From Epinephelus fuscoguttatus (Eukaryota > Chordata > Actinopteri > Perciformes > Serranidae): a stretch of 64,000 bases of DNA. The notes below the pieces were generated by a model, which saw only the letters and a program-made list of their open reading frames with translations, was not told the origin of the DNA and did not search any database. Shown piece after piece: positions 8,530-22,249 of this stretch (position 1 is the first letter of the stretch; the number at the start of each line of letters is the position of its first letter). The position numbers were made by a program, and so were the translations under genes. The stretch spans positions 19,121,479-19,185,478 of the forward strand of contig NC_064762.1 of NCBI RefSeq assembly GCF_011397635.1. The letters run 5' to 3'.

Positions 8530-10870
8530 AGAGGAAGAGAAGAGACTGTTGAGTGATGTGTGCAAAATCCTTTTGAAGCAATTACTCAAACAATGACTGG
8601 CATCAATTTTGATTTGTTGTATTCTTTCTTTCCTTTTACCAATACAACATTCAATGAATACCTCTCATTAAGTCCAACAACACTGATCCATAAACCACCC
8701 ACTACTGATTCTGCAGCAATGTAAACAGTTGCTCTGGTGACTAGACACACAAACAAAGCAAAAATCCTTTTGTTTCAGTTGTTCACCCACTAAATATAGA
8801 CAGGAACACACATTAACGTGCAGCAGCACTTAGCGCTGATGTCTGCATTGTTCCCACTGTAGCTTTTGTGTTGCGGTTATAAAGGAGAAAACAGAGACAG
8901 TGGTCTATAATCAAGCGTCTCCTCGATTATGAATGACACATACAAAGAGCCCCTGTGTTGCTTAAGGAGCTTGTTCTGTGTCAGATCATGTGTGTTAGTG
9001 TGCGCCTGTGTGTGAGTCTTGTCTGGTTTGTATTGATCAACTCTGAGCTGCTTCCTTGTGTGAGCCCCAGAGGCCCATTGTGGGGGAACTGGTGCACATG
9101 ACAGCCCCTGCTAATGATCAAGAGGTTTATTCACAGCACACAGATGTATATACACATTAAAAGGCCCAATCTGCCATATAACACGCCTGTTGAATCACTT
9201 GTTGCCACACTGCTTGCTTTGTTTACATACATACACACTGATCTGACAGATATTCTTTCTTAGTTTACACACATGTTGTGGTGGTTGTACACAACTTTTT
9301 AGCCTTGCAAGTCACATGGCTCTTTATGGCTATAGCTTTTGGTTTGTCCACCATCTATTGGATTAATTTCCCTGAAATTTTTTTCAGACACTGCCACTGA
9401 CTTTGATGATTCAGAAACTTTTCGATGTGACTATGCTCACATTTTTTACAGGTGGATCTAACTTCTATAACCTTTGTCACATTTCAGTCCAGCTAATAAT
9501 TGCAGCATTAATCCTGGGAGAAAACAGTTTTAGTCAGAGAAGAAGAGGAGCAGGATCTGATTGAATCACTGGTGGACCAACCAACAGGGATTTTACATTG
9601 ATGTCACAAAGTTCAGTTATATTTAAACCTCAAGAAAAGAGACAAAGGCCAGGAAACCATATTAGTATTTCACGAATCTAGAGCACAAAGAGCAGATCTT
9701 GTAAGTTTCATTGTTGCGTGTCATAATGGATTTCCATTTGCACATTAAACAGAATTCAGAAAACATGTTTACACGGCAGAGATGTCATTCCAGCTCAGCC
9801 ACAACTCGTCTTCAGTAATTGATTAGTGCAGGTCAAAGTAAGGATTGTATGATGTAAGCTCTGGCTTTGCAGTTATTTAAGGCTCAAAATTCCAACTTCA
9901 CTTGATCTGTAAATTACACCCATGCACATGTGCATTTGGACGACCCCCCTCGCTTGCACAAAAGCACGCACAGACATCCGCACAAACGCATTCTCAGCCA
10001 TCTGGTTACTGAAGAAGACATAATTTCATGGTTCTTGTGTGGCAGCGTAAGAATGATGCTGAAAATGCTGAAACAAACATGCACATGCATTGTGTCACAT
10101 TCTCACAAATCAACCATAAACCTTTATAAAACTGCATTTTAAAGATAATTAGTATATATTTTCATTTGACATGTCTCAAGCTTCTTCTTCCCTCTCTTCT
10201 TGTGCCCTACAGCCCACTGAAGGCCTTGTTAAATTCATTATTTTGCCTCAGTGTCCTTCTCTTTCCATACCCCCTTCCTCTTCCGCAGTTTCTGTTGTTT
10301 CACAAACACATAGCTCTTATGGGTCCTGAGGGACTCTGGGGCTATGCTATATCCTCCCATATAAACAACCCAACCGCCATCCACAACATGCACGCATTTT
10401 TCCCTCTGTGTTTTCCTCCCGTGTATATTTTTACTCCCTAAAACAGAACAGATTTCTGGGTTCCAAAAGGCGAGGGCCAAAATCTTTGAGTTTTTGTGGG
10501 AATCACAATATTGTTTTCCACGAAGCAGTCCCTTCTTTCCTGGGCAACCGTTTACAGACAATTTGGTCTGGATTGTTATTCTGGTCAAAGGCAGTTCAAT
10601 CACAGAGGCAAAAAAGAGAAGCTTAAGTTACAGTTCTGAATGCTACGTTGGCAGAGTGAGAAAGTCTGATCTCTGGAGCCAAACTGAACCTATGACCCCA
10701 TGTGAGTGCGTGTGTCTGAGCACGTGTGTGTTTGTGGTAGTTATATGAAAATGCCCCGTTTTGCATTTGCAGGTTCTTGAGTGTTTTGCAATTGCAAATG
10801 CAAAAGTTGCTTCTGCAGGACTGTGTGCTTTTTGTGACCACTGCTGTGCATTTGCAAACCCATAAAAAGT
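8530..10870. other. Intron 1 stretch without recognised elements
   Basis: No repeat family, RNA gene or coding exon seen. A small inverted cluster of TTTGCATTTGC and GCAAATGCAA lies just outside the stretch's main body, at about 10750-10806. It may hold splicing or regulatory elements that cannot be judged without comparison. Confidence 0.5.
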
Positions 10871-10876
10871 TGCGTG

Positions 10877-11515
10877 TAAAGGAGCAGTGTGGAAGATTTA
10901 GTGGCATCTAGTGGTGAGGACTGCAGATTGCAACCAGCTGAAACTTTTCCCAATTAGAATTCCTTCAGTGTTCATTGTTAAAGAGGTTTTTACCAGGAGC
11001 CTAAATTTCTGCAGAAGTCTCTTCCTCACCCAAAACAAATGGACCGGGTGATTTAAACCGGTAAAAACAAAGAATAATGTAGTTACACGTGACAAATCAG
11101 TGTTTCTCTGATGCTGTTTGGCACATTGCAAAGGGGCCACTAGCCTAGCACATGCTATTCTCAGTCCACATGTCAGGATGTATATAAAGGCAGACCACTG
11201 CCATCAATATTTCAACCTCCTCCACTGTCTCATTTGATGTTGTATGAAACCTTTGACTCTGCCCTTAAGCGCCATCTATTGGCTGAGTCTATGCCATCAT
11301 AAAGGACTCAGGGAAGTATGAAAGCAGTGACGTTTACAACGTTTGAAACAGATGTATCCATGGCACCTAAGGGGAGTATACATGAGCCTTAAGATAACGA
11401 AACTCCCCAAACTCGTATTTTCAGGTGATCATTCACTAAAAAAAAAACATACTTATTATATTATATTCCATTTCTGCCAATATATCCCCCTAAATCCTAC
11501 ACACTGGACCTTTAA
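10877..11515 (-). mobile_element. MITE family A (GGTCCAGTGTGTAGGA ends), copy 1
   Basis: Right end CCTACACACTGGACCTTTA; left end AAAGGAGCAGTGTGGAAGA is its diverged inverse. Shares long blocks with 29402-29939 (TTTAGTGGCATCTAGTGGTGAGGA, GCAGATTGCAACCAGCTGAAAC, TTATTATATTATATT) but carries about 100 extra bases. Widespread in fish; no coding frame. Confidence 0.75.
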
Positions 11516-11553
11516 TCATGAATGGTGTGTACATATGAATGCACGTTTCCCAA

Positions 11554-11683
11554 GTGTGTGTGTGTGTGTGTGTGATCTGTGCAATGAGGTAAGATGAGAA
11601 GAGATACCAGGGAGACCAGTGTTTATCCTCTGCCAGCATCTCTCGAGGCCTGACGTAATGTTGCTTTATTACAGAACATTTTA

Positions 11684-11728
<45 letters not shown>
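11554..11728 (+). repeat. Microsatellite pair: (GT)10 at 11554-11574 and (AC)21 at 11687-11728
   Basis: Two complementary dinucleotide runs 112 bp apart; they could pair with each other. Confidence 0.95.
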
Positions 11729-11729
<1 letters not shown>

Positions 11730-11732
<3 letters not shown>

Positions 11733-14239
11733 TGGCTGAATGTTTCCAGCTGCCAGGGAGATGTAAATACTGGCAGAAGACAGACTTTGTAACGGAAAAA
11801 GAGAAACTTTCAGAGGGATGAATGAGAGCAGAATGAATGGAATGTGAGTTTCCTTCTCCCGCTGCTGTAAACATTTACCTGCCAGCACCCGACACTTCAT
11901 CAATCCTTCTCCCTCGCTTCATCCTACACCACCTTTACCCCTGCACTCCCTCCTCCCACCATAGCCACTTGTTTAATGTTTCTCTTTTCCGTGCCACTGC
12001 TCGTATCCTTCAAATGTCAGATGGGATTTTTCTAACTCGGCGTGATGGAGCAGCAATAAAAGGAAACGGGACATCTGCAACCGAAGCACGGACAGTGATA
12101 AAAAGAGGAAGAAAAAAAAACTGGGTGCCAAGTGAAAATGTGTGAGTGATGGTGAGAAAAAGGGTGAGAGGAGGATGATAACATGATGAAAGAAAGAAAA
12201 GTGTGCCTGCTATGTATCAGTATTACGTGTGATGCTTGTGTGTAGCAGTAGTAGATCCTCCCACATATTCTCTGTCACTTCCATGATTTCCGAGCTATAT
12301 TTTCTGGAAAGACACATTTTTCAAATGTCATTTTTCAAAGCTTTGAGCAGCACAAGCAAAGTCTCATTCACATCAGTGGTATTGAGACGGAGGAAAAGTC
12401 TCAGTGGCAGAGATTTTGGCACGTAAAACAGAAACACTTGCGGTTCTGTGAGTGGAAAGTATGTTGTTTTATGATGTTAGCTGACGGACCTTTTAACCAT
12501 TTGTGTTTTGACATTTCCTTTGCTTCACATTTCATGTAGACATTCAGTCTCTCCTGCAGACCACAACATCTCGTTGCCGACTGCCACGATTCTCACTGTG
12601 TCTAATGACAAAACCAATCATGTTATTTTACTTCCCAGGGGTTCATTAAGCTACTCTTAAATCACACCTGGGTTTGATAACAGCCTTCATACTTCACTTA
12701 ACATCACTGAACTCTGGAGGCTCAGATGTGGAAAGAGAGTCTCAAAAGGTTCACTGTGTACAAAATATTAGGAAAATCCTCATGACACACAAGGGGAACG
12801 CTAAATCGCGTCTCCTCCCCTACATCTGCATCTCCTCTTCATAACTGAAACAGATGTAATAGCTCCAGTCAATACAGCATTATCCAAGTGTGATTGGATA
12901 AACAAAACTATTTTGTTATTTGCAGAATGTATGCTCTCCATGTGTGCGTACATGTCACATAGCAGTGTGAGTGTGAGTGGGACACTGTATGCTTACTACT
13001 GTGGCTCCTCTGGGGTATTCCCAAAGCCCATTAATAATAATAACAGCTCACTGAGACAGCAGCTCTGATTCATAACTCTTACTATGCAGCAACAAGAGTT
13101 AAATAACAAACACACACACTAACACAGCTTGCAGCAACAACCTTCCAAGAGATAATGACGCTGTTGACACTGCCCGGCTAATTTTAGGGAATTTCTGTTT
13201 CCTTTTTTTCTCTTTTGACCTAATTTTCCCCCCATTTTTCTGTTTTGTACCCTTCTCCTTATTCTCTCTCATCTGAGTGTTTATCTCAGAGATCTATATT
13301 AACACATCCCTGTTTTTACAAAGGTAGACAAGTAGCTAACTTTGGATTCAAAAAGGTAGGGTAAAGTAAACTTTAATGTGCCTGAGGAGCAATTTGAAAT
13401 ACAGACAGTAGTCTTGAGTACAATAAATAACACACAGTAAACAGGACGGTGTGATGACTTTGACAATGCCGATGAATCACCCCAGCCCTAATTACAATGC
13501 CACTTCCTGAGTACTTCCTTGTGGTTAGAGACACAAAACCATGGTATCTCGTGTCAACCCCAGCTCAGCCATAATCTGCAAACATGATTAACCTCTTATG
13601 TTTTTGGCTTTTTATCGCGTGTACAGGAGTAACATTACTTCGGTTGTGAATAAATGCGAACTGAAGGAATACTCGTTGTGTAATGTGACGTCACAGGTAC
13701 CTTCCTTGCACCAGATAATGCTTAAATTTGCTAAATGCTAAAGCTGATGTTTAGCAGGTATAATATTTCTGTGTTGTGATGAATCCCATACCACGCCATC
13801 CAAACAATTTTTTAAGATATTTCAGTCTGGATTAAAACGGTGGATTGACATGCCTTGAGCCGCACCATGAGCATGGCGAACAGAAAGCCCAATCCAGGTT
13901 GTACCCATGACCCAAAGTTCAATGATCATATAATATGATCCATCTGTATGATACCCCTACCTCAATATCTCATACAGTGTTTCCTTAATTGCACATCAGT
14001 GGAAGACTCATAACCAAAGTTATTCACCTCTCGAGTAACGTTACAGAGCTGCCTTGGTTACTCTCTGTTGTTATGAACGTTGTCATCACTGCTGCATTGC
14101 ATTGTGGGACATCTATGCCGTTGTAGTGTTCAGTGTTTGCATACTCTAAGACAGGTTTCACAGGAAACGGTATGCAATTCATGTAGCTGCTGTTGGACTC
14201 ATACTGAGGTTTCAGACAAAACCTGACAACATGTTTTGC
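11730..14239. other. Intron 1 stretch without recognised elements
   Basis: Mostly unique AT-rich sequence. One TGACGTCA-type motif near 13687. No gene seen. Confidence 0.5.
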
Positions 14240-14380
14240 CCAGTTTCCAGTTTTCATGCTAAGCTAAGCTAAATTGCTGCTAGCTGTAGCTTCATATTTA
14301 GTGTACAGTCATAAGAGTGATCTTCTCATCTAGTTCTCTGCAAGAAAGCAAGTGTTTCCCAAAATGTTGAAATGTTCCTC
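14240..14380. repeat. Foldback family B, half copy
   Basis: Contains TGCTAAGCTAAGCTAA, CTGTAGCTTCATATTTA, ATCTTCTCATCTAG and TCTGCAAGAAAGCAAG: one arm of the family found in full at 32990-34048 and 48143-49354. Confidence 0.65.
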
Positions 14381-14540
14381 TGAAGTAGATTTGGTTTAGC
14401 TGGTTGGAAAAACTGGTCTCAGTCAACAGTCAACTGTTCGTAAGACTGGTTATCCAGGTTCACCAGTGTTACATTTTTGAAGCAAACTAACTCAAAAATA
14501 GCCTGACGAAGCTGAACTCGCTTCATGAGACAGGCCCCAG

Positions 14541-14541
<1 letters not shown>

Positions 14542-14597
<56 letters not shown>

Positions 14598-14604
14598 CGC
14601 GCAC
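14542..14604 (+). repeat. (TG)26 microsatellite with CG-rich tail
   Basis: Fifty-two bases of TG end in GCGTGCGCGC, an alternating purine-pyrimidine tract of the type that can adopt Z-DNA. Confidence 0.95.
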
Positions 14605-15251
14605 CAGCTGCAGCCAAAGCTCAGGAACACAGAGGCCTTTTTGTCCGTCAGCAACATGTGGGAACAATTAATCACTGTCAGCAACCACGCTAGGAATCTC
14701 ACTCTCTTTTCTCTCATTATTCTGATTTTTGAAGGTGCGTAGGTGGGAACTCATATATTTGCATTTATGTAAATTCAAATGCAGAAGGTGTGTGTAGATT
14801 GAATTATTTAGGGAGACATTTAAATAAGATTTTCAGTCTACTTTGAGGGAATAAAATCAGATTAATTCAACAGATACGTGTTTTAAATGTATAGAAATTA
14901 ACACCTCAGAGCCCTGAGGTTACTCAGACAGCAGGCTCCTCTGATTGGTCCAGAGGATTCTTGGAGTGCTTTCTAATTGGATGTGGCTGTCCTAGCTCCA
15001 GCAGAGGTGATTGGTGGAGTGAAATTGGTTTGCGTAGCCAGGCAGTACAGAACAGGGAGGGTCTGTATGGTGTTGCAAGTGTGTTTCATCACCCAGCTAC
15101 AGCACATATCTGAACTCCAATGTATGAACTGGGTCAGTTTCACTTTGCTAGGTTCCTGTACTCTGTGTGTGCCTGAGAGAAACATTTTACTGGCCGGCCA
15201 AAGCCTGACACAACCTCCCCTGCCTTCAGCTGTGAGGAAATGCAGAGAAAA

Positions 15252-15273
15252 ACACACACACACACACACACAC
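15252..15273 (+). repeat. (AC)11 microsatellite
   Basis: Uninterrupted AC run. Confidence 0.95.
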
Positions 15274-16935
15274 TGCTCTTCATTTGTTGTTCTACAGGAA
15301 AGTGTTGGGTCAGAGGGTTACAGTGTCACGGAGCCAAGAGACAGCAATGTGCCAGAGGTCAAAGTGCTTTGAGGTTGCAGCTCTTTCCCTGCACATGTTA
15401 GCTCCGCCCCCTTGTCCCTGCTCCTACTGCCGTGATTGGTCCAACCCTGTGACCTGAGCCTTACACCTCTGTTGTACTCAACCACCCACTGACACAGCGT
15501 GTATGTGTGTATGAGTCCTGGCCAAACATAACCGCACTTTATCAGCCATTATGTAAACCAGCACTAATCTGAGTATAATGTCAACAGTGACCACTGCTCG
15601 GTGGAGCAGACGACTTGCGCAACATTATTTACCATTTAAGACGAGGGATTGACAATGGGCTGCGGTGAAAATAATGCTTGTCCTGGCCTGGAGTGCTGTT
15701 TGTTTTTTTTGAGAATGGAAACAAGATTAAGCTTGTGCAAACAGTTGACAGGTTAGTGTCCTAGCAAATGAACGACAGATACGTAACGACAGTAAAATGT
15801 TATAAAACAGACATGAACAAAGGAGCTCATTGTATTTTATTTTTTAGAAATGACAATAACCAAAAGAAAGACAGATATTTGTTTGTGCATTCCCGCTGTC
15901 CCTCTGAAATAATCCAATCAATCAATATAAAGAGACAAACATGAGCCGAGGCCTTTTTTAGCCACAGTTATGTCATATTCTAGACAAATAACTCTTCTTT
16001 GGAAAACAGTGAACAACAAAACAGTATTAAGACAGTGAGCTTTACCTTTTGTATTTCGCTAAATTGAAAAAAATAATAATAAATGACAAAAACTGTGGCA
16101 ACAGGTATATATATTTAAAACATACATGCATGCAGAGACTGACTGTGTCTGTGAAAAGCTTTGTTCATACTCCTGGATGGACAGCGGGCACTCTTCTATG
16201 CTACAGTCTGGAGATATGCGCACACAGACATGTGCACTATATGATGCAACCTTCTGACAGCAAGAGGAGGAGCTCCTTTGTTTGATACATTTGCCTCACG
16301 ACAACATAAAACAGCAGTGTGTGTGACTGCCTAAAGCAAGAGTGTGGACTTTTACATTTAAATTCATATGAATCCAAAGTCTGTCACATTCAAGCCCTCG
16401 CCAAACAAGTTCACACAATGCTGATTAAGCTTATCGCTGCCAGGGAAAGAAAGCCCTTTGTATTTGTCAGTATACCAGAGTTTGGGTGTCTAATGTCTGT
16501 AGTGACTTTCCTGCGCAGGCGTACCAGAAATTATGCGATTCATGTCAACCAGCCAGAGCTACAGGAGATCAATTAATTGACTTTACCTTAAATTTGTTGA
16601 TGATTTTGTTTTTGTTTTCTCAATGCTTCATCTGTATGTGCGGGATTCTGATGTTATCAGCTGATATTTCGTATGTTGACAGTTGGAAATTGAGTAAAGG
16701 AGTGAAGGAAGAGGAGAGCAGCTGCTAGTATTCAGAATATATTGGAATTGGGGTTATCCCGATTACCAGTTTTTGATCATCCAAAATTCAATGAGAAATA
16801 GCCACGATAAACCGAAGCTTTGATTAAGCTTGTTGTAGATTTGTAACACGCTAGTTTCGCAAATTCGCAAATTTTGAAACTATTCCAGACACTTGACTTT
16901 TTTTTGACATCTTGCTAAGGTATCTGGAGGCCTGT

Positions 16936-17306
16936 AGTCTCGCTCACCAGACCTTTCTCAAGAAAAGAAAGGCCCGGCTGGGCCGACTCTCACTTTAAGA
17001 TTGGAGAAAAAAACGCCCCGGCTGCTTGTATTCTTTCAGCCAATCACAATCGTTCTTGGCCACAACAACGGTGCGCTTGCAAAAATATTGCCGGTTTGGG
17101 TGTAACACGCCCACAAAAATATCGCCTACAGGACGCGAACCATGGCAGAAAAATGGCTACATCCCCGCAAGATCAAACACCGCAAAAGTTAGTAAAGGGC
17201 GTGTTGAAAACTGCAACCGGAGGTGGTAGGGCAGGACTTCAGTGGGTGGCTCGTTCCGCCCAATGACAGGCTGATCTTTGCAGCGAACTTCCACCCACTC
17301 ACACTA
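16936..17306. mobile_element. MITE-like element flanked by a 10-bp direct repeat
   Basis: GGAGGCCTGT occurs at 16926-16935 and again at 17307-17316, a likely target duplication around a 371-bp insert. The insert has the fish repeat signature CTCGCTCACCAGACC and GCCAATCACAATCG. Its ATGGCTACATCC region (17152) resembles the start of the small frame at 45524, so the two elements are related. Confidence 0.55.
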
Positions 17307-18103
17307 GGAGGCCTGTGACTGGACTGATGTTTGATGAGAGCGAGTCAGAGTCCCAAAAACTGCCATTAAGTTTAAATGTAGTATTTCATGTTGATGCACA
17401 ATTAATAATGTTGGATTTCTTTATTTATGGCCTATTTGGAATTTCGAGGGTAATGCATATACCAGTATCGATATATGTAAATGGAGCATTCAAATACTAA
17501 TTTGGATGTTGATTACCACGGCAACAGTTGAAGCTTTAAAGCATTCAGATCAGCCCTAACTGGAAGCCATGGCGGATAATCCAAAGAAGTTTCCAAGGAA
17601 AGTTTCTCGAGTGTGTACTCCAGATTAAAAAAAAAAAAACACTCCGCGTCCAGACACAGGATTAAACTCAAAAAGGACTTGAATAGAGCGCTCCTGGGGG
17701 CGGAGGAGATGCATCAAGCTCATCTGCAGGCATACATTATAAACACACTTTGACAGTGTTTATGTAATTACTCTTACTGCCAGTTCTTCACCGCAGCTTT
17801 AACAAGAACAGGACAACAGCTGGGGAATACAGTGGACAAAACAAGCATCCAGTTGCCATGCTTGTAGTGGGGATGCAATTTTAAGCATGTGCGCAGCCAT
17901 ATAGACACACAAAAACCCCCGCCATGAACTAGCCTTAAGTTGTAGAGAAGAGCGGTGAAAGTGTAGCGAGGTGGTGTGAGGTAGAGGTGTAGACGACATG
18001 CAGGCCTTTAACACGTATGAGGCCGTTTATAAATAAACAGCCTAGCCAATCTGTGTTAATACTGCAGAGAGAGGACGGTTATTTATACTGTGACCCTACA
18101 CTA

Positions 18104-18289
18104 ACACACACAGACACACAGACACACACACACACACACTAACAAAAACACACACACACATTGGGTCCAGGTTCCAGCTGCCCTGAGCTCTGGACTGCAG
18201 ACAGAACATTCCATTCTCTTCAATCATATGTGCGTTTCCCGGCCAGCGGCTGGGTGTCTCTCTCAGCTTGTGTGTGTTAAAGTTGTATT

Positions 18290-18341
<52 letters not shown>
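18104..18341 (+). repeat. Microsatellite pair: imperfect CA (18104-18160) and (TG)25 (18292-18341)
   Basis: Two complementary runs about 130 bp apart in opposite sense. Confidence 0.95.
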
Positions 18342-18343
<2 letters not shown>

Positions 18344-19588
18344 TGTGTGTACACTGGATGGGGATCTGGAGCTTGGCAGAAGAAATCCTGTCACACCTCA
18401 TTCTGCTTATATTTCTGCTCTTATTTCCCCTCCGCTCCTCTTTTTGTGAATAGAGTCAGGTCTTCATGGGAATGCAGACACACGCACGGAGAAACACTTT
18501 CAACGTCAAATCAATTCAGGAAATAGATCATCAATTTTTTTTGTTATGAAAAGGGTTTATCTGATCTATGATGCCTTATTGAGACTGACAAATCCATCGT
18601 TATGGTGTGAACAGCAATATCAAGTTCCTCTTAGAATTAAATTGCAGTTAGAGTGAACACACACAAACATGCACACATTCTGCTTCCCAAGAGTGTGACC
18701 TTGTCAAATCACTAAAAAGCCTGCTCTTGTCATCAGCGAGGCCTCACTACTGCAATGTCAAACCTCTGCCTCTCGCTTTTTCTATTATTCCCATCTGTCT
18801 CCCTCTGTACTCCCGTTGTTTGCCTGCATGCAGCGTGTCGTGTGTGTTGTGTAAGGCCACATGCTCAAAGAACTCCTTGTTTACTCTTACGTTTCCTCCA
18901 ATTAGTTAGCCTGAGGTGGGAGAGTTAGCTGACCCAGCCCACCTCAAACAGCCAATCAGTGCAGGCCGATACAAAGGCAGGGCCAGTCACGTTACCCTAA
19001 TAAGGCTTCATTAGGTCAGTCTGTTTTGATCAGTGCTGGACGACGAGTTCCTTTGGAGCGTTGGCTCACGGTCACAGTGGAAAGTTAAGCACACACACTG
19101 GAGGGAGAATCAAGCAGCAGGGAAATCTATCACTAGATATTTTCATGATTTGGATCCTGAAAAAAAACAACCAAAACTATTTATTTTTTCTATTTTATTT
19201 AATTTCTGTCATCCCACGCAAACAAAAAGCATGAGCTGATGAGGCATATGCAGCGAGCGTTTGTTCACAAACACACCGTTCATTACACAGCTCAGTACTG
19301 GACGTGTACTCTTTGCTTTGGGACAACACAGGACATCCCTGCTGGGTTTTATCAACCCAAGTTTCAGGACACGCCGTCCTTAAGCTACGGAGCACAACTG
19401 CGCCTGCCAAGAACACACGCACACACACAACAGACAACAGAAACATCTCAGCCTAGACAAAGACGACTTATTCAGACAGAGATCCAGAAGGAGAAACAGG
19501 CTCGCAAGAGAGGAAAAGAGCAGCAAGGAAAAGAACTAACTGTGTACAAACACATCAACAATTTTTTTGTCTATATTTTCATATAAAC

Positions 19589-20400
19589 ACCGACCAGCCA
19601 CAACATTAAAACCACTGACAAGTAAAGTCAATAACATTGATCATGTCATTATAATGCAATGTTCTGCTGGGAAACCTTGGGTCCTGGCATTCATGTGGAT
19701 GCAACTTGATGCCCACCACCCACCCACCCAAACACCATTGCAGACTAAGCACCCCCCCTCATGTTTACGGCACTCCCAGATGGCAGTGCCCCTCCCAGGA
19801 CAATGCATCATGCCATACAGAGAAAACTGCTTAGGAGGGAGCGTGACAAAGAGCTCAAGGCGTCAACCTGGCCTCCAAATTCCCCAGATCCCAATCCAAC
19901 TGAGCATCCATGGGGTGTGCCGGTACTCCTGAGCCAAGTCTGATCCAGGGTGGGGCCTCCTTGGATCAGGTTTGGATTGGACTTCGCTCTAACCTGTTGA
20001 AGCATGGACACAGAACCTCTGGGTGGTGTCCTGTGGTGTCTGGCACCAGGACGTTGGCGGCGGATCCTTTGAGTCCTGTGGGTTTGGAGGCGGGGTACTG
20101 GCACGACCCATGAATGCGTGATCCGATTGGGATCTAGGTAATTTGGAGGCCAGGTCGCCACCATAAGTTCTTTGTCACATTCCTCAGGTCAGTCCTTAGC
20201 AGTTTTTGCAGTGTGGCACGGGGCTTTGTTCTGCTCAGGAGGCTACTGCCATCAGGGAGTGACATTGTCATTAGGGGGGTATTTGGACTGCAGCTGTGTT
20301 TGGATGGATGGAGCATCGACATGAATGCCAGGACCCAAGTGGTATTGCAGTGTCTCCAGTCAAACAATATCTGCATTCAGTCCTTTTTGCACATGATCCA
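19589..20400. mobile_element. Two Tc1-like transposon remnants, tail to tail
   Basis: The plus copy (from 19589) has CCACAACATTAAAACCACTGAC, TTGGGTCCTGGCATTCATG and codes for WPPNSPDPNPTEHPWGV, the C-terminal catalytic signature (SPDLNPIEHxW) of Tc1-like transposases. The minus copy (20400 back to about 19955) has the same landmarks: TGGGTCCTGGCATTCATG at about 20313-20338 and WPPNYLDPN at 20134-20164. Both are broken by stops and frameshifts. The 3' halves meet near 19955, giving a large imperfect palindrome. Confidence 0.75.
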
Positions 20401-20779
20401 AGATCAGCAAACTTTCTGTTGCTGCTGTCTCCAGACTGTGAACGGTCAGTTTAATGTCCCGCTTAGCATGAGCTAACAACACAGCAGTGGCTAACATCCG
20501 ACACTGAGCTGTTACATAGGTCCAACACACTCACACAGACACCAAAACGGCTTGACTCTGTTGTTAAACCCATTAATAACTCTGAGGTAACATTAGCCGT
20601 GTGATGCTAACAGTTAGCCCTGTTACTGTGTGTGTGTGCGGGCAGGCTCTCATCAACCGTGGTGTATTTGACGGAGCTTACAGTTCAGCTTGCTGAGATG
20701 TAACCAAAACGTCTCAAAGTATGGCTATACTTCACACCATTCCATACACATTATGGGTATCTAATGAAATACTCTATTA

Positions 20780-21295
20780 CAGTGGTTCCCGACTGGTGGA
20801 TCGAGGTCCAAAAATGGGTCGTGGATCCATTCTGAATGGACCACAAGTGACTTGCAAACATGTCAAGTTTGTACAAAACACACTATTTTTAAGTACATTT
20901 AATTTCCGGCACAGAGCTTTTATTTTGAAGTGGTGTTTCCTGCTGTAGAGTGAGTGACTAATGGACAGCTACTTGACAGAGACAGCAAACTAGCTTGATG
21001 ACATGGCCAAATGCAAGTATGACAGCCCTTCTTGCATATTATACATAAATCCTAACAGGAGCTCCTTTGACATGAAAATGTCAATCTCATCCGTCAGACT
21101 CTTTCAGCTCGTTGTAAAAATAAAAACTACACTCCAGGCAGCACTGACGGGAACTATAAGCCATCTGCCAGTCAATAACTACAACCAGAGGGAACATGCT
21201 CTACATATTTTTGTTGATAAACAGCTGGTGGATTTAAAAATTATTTATTTGCCGTGTGACATGAGTGTTGTTTGGGTTTGTCTGTGGGGTTGGGT
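20780..21295 (+). mobile_element. hAT element fragment, same family as 4680-4988
   Basis: Begins CAGTGGTTCCCGACTGGTGG and aligns with the 4680 element through GAATGGACC, CAAGTTTGTA, TTTATTTTGAAGTG and ATGGCCAAATGCAAGTATGAC. After the ATG (21003) it keeps about 106 codons of open frame beginning MAKCKYD, longer than in the MITE but diverged. I did not find the right terminus, so the end is approximate. Confidence 0.65.
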
Positions 21296-21655
21296 TGACA
21301 GATCCTGTGGCCCGGCTTTATGAGGATGCCGCGGTGACTCGCAGCCTGCCCTTTTTAAGAACTTGAACTATTTCAACATCTGATGTCTAAAAATAGAGAG
21401 GGACCTGAGGGTAAGTCTGCCAGCGACGATTATCGTATTTATCCTGGCGTATGAGCGCACTGATGACAGACGCACTCTAATACACACACGCACACACTGA
21501 GAATGAGAGCAGAGTGATGTGTTGGTGCATAAAGTACATGACTATAGAGAGACAAGGGTAAAAAGACGGGGGAGGCCAACCACCAAATGATCCCACTGGT
21601 ATGCATTACAGAGCTTTTCTATGTGAACAGGTGATTAATGAGACCTTCAAGCTCA

Positions 21656-21678
21656 GTGTGTGTGTGTGTGTGTGTGTG
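21656..21678 (+). repeat. (GT)11 microsatellite
   Basis: Short GT run. Confidence 0.9.
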
Positions 21679-22249
21679 CGTGAGGGAGATTGAGAGTCAT
21701 TGAGGTAGACAAAGCTAGATAAAGAGTATAGGGGGAAGACAGAGAGATAGAGAAAAAGAGGGCACCCTTAGTATTAAGACTAGCAGGGTGTCTACATGAT
21801 TAATTACATCTTCGTGCGATATGAGCAGCACAGAGGAGTGGAGGTATAGAGGGAGAAGGGGGAAGGGCAGAATCATTCATAATTATCAGAAAGGGGAATG
21901 TTGTTGTTCCTGTGGGAAGATACAGAGCGGGTGACAAGGAGTACATTTGGGAAATGAGCTTGCCATCTACACCTCAACCCACAGTCCTATTTCAAGGGCA
22001 GTGGAGTAGTGAAGTGGGAGGATTTCTTTTTGTCGTTCAGGATTTGAAAGTGAAAATCCTGTTAATTTTCTGCATAGACAGTGTCAGGTGACAGGGAGTT
22101 GGAGGACTTCCTGGGCTGGAACGGGCATGAAAATCTGGTTAAACCATGAAGCAACCGTGGTGAAAGCGCACTGGCTCAATGATGAAAACCGTAAAGATTT
22201 AAGATTTGAACACTTAAACTTTAGAGAGACAACCAAGCAGCAGTTCCCT

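Noticed and set aside
7810..8556. 248-codon open frame on the plus strand opposite foxo3 exon 2
   Set aside because: It is the antisense shadow of a GC-rich coding exon. It has no start context or family similarity, and its low-complexity runs mirror the Ser/Pro/Ala codons of FOXO3.
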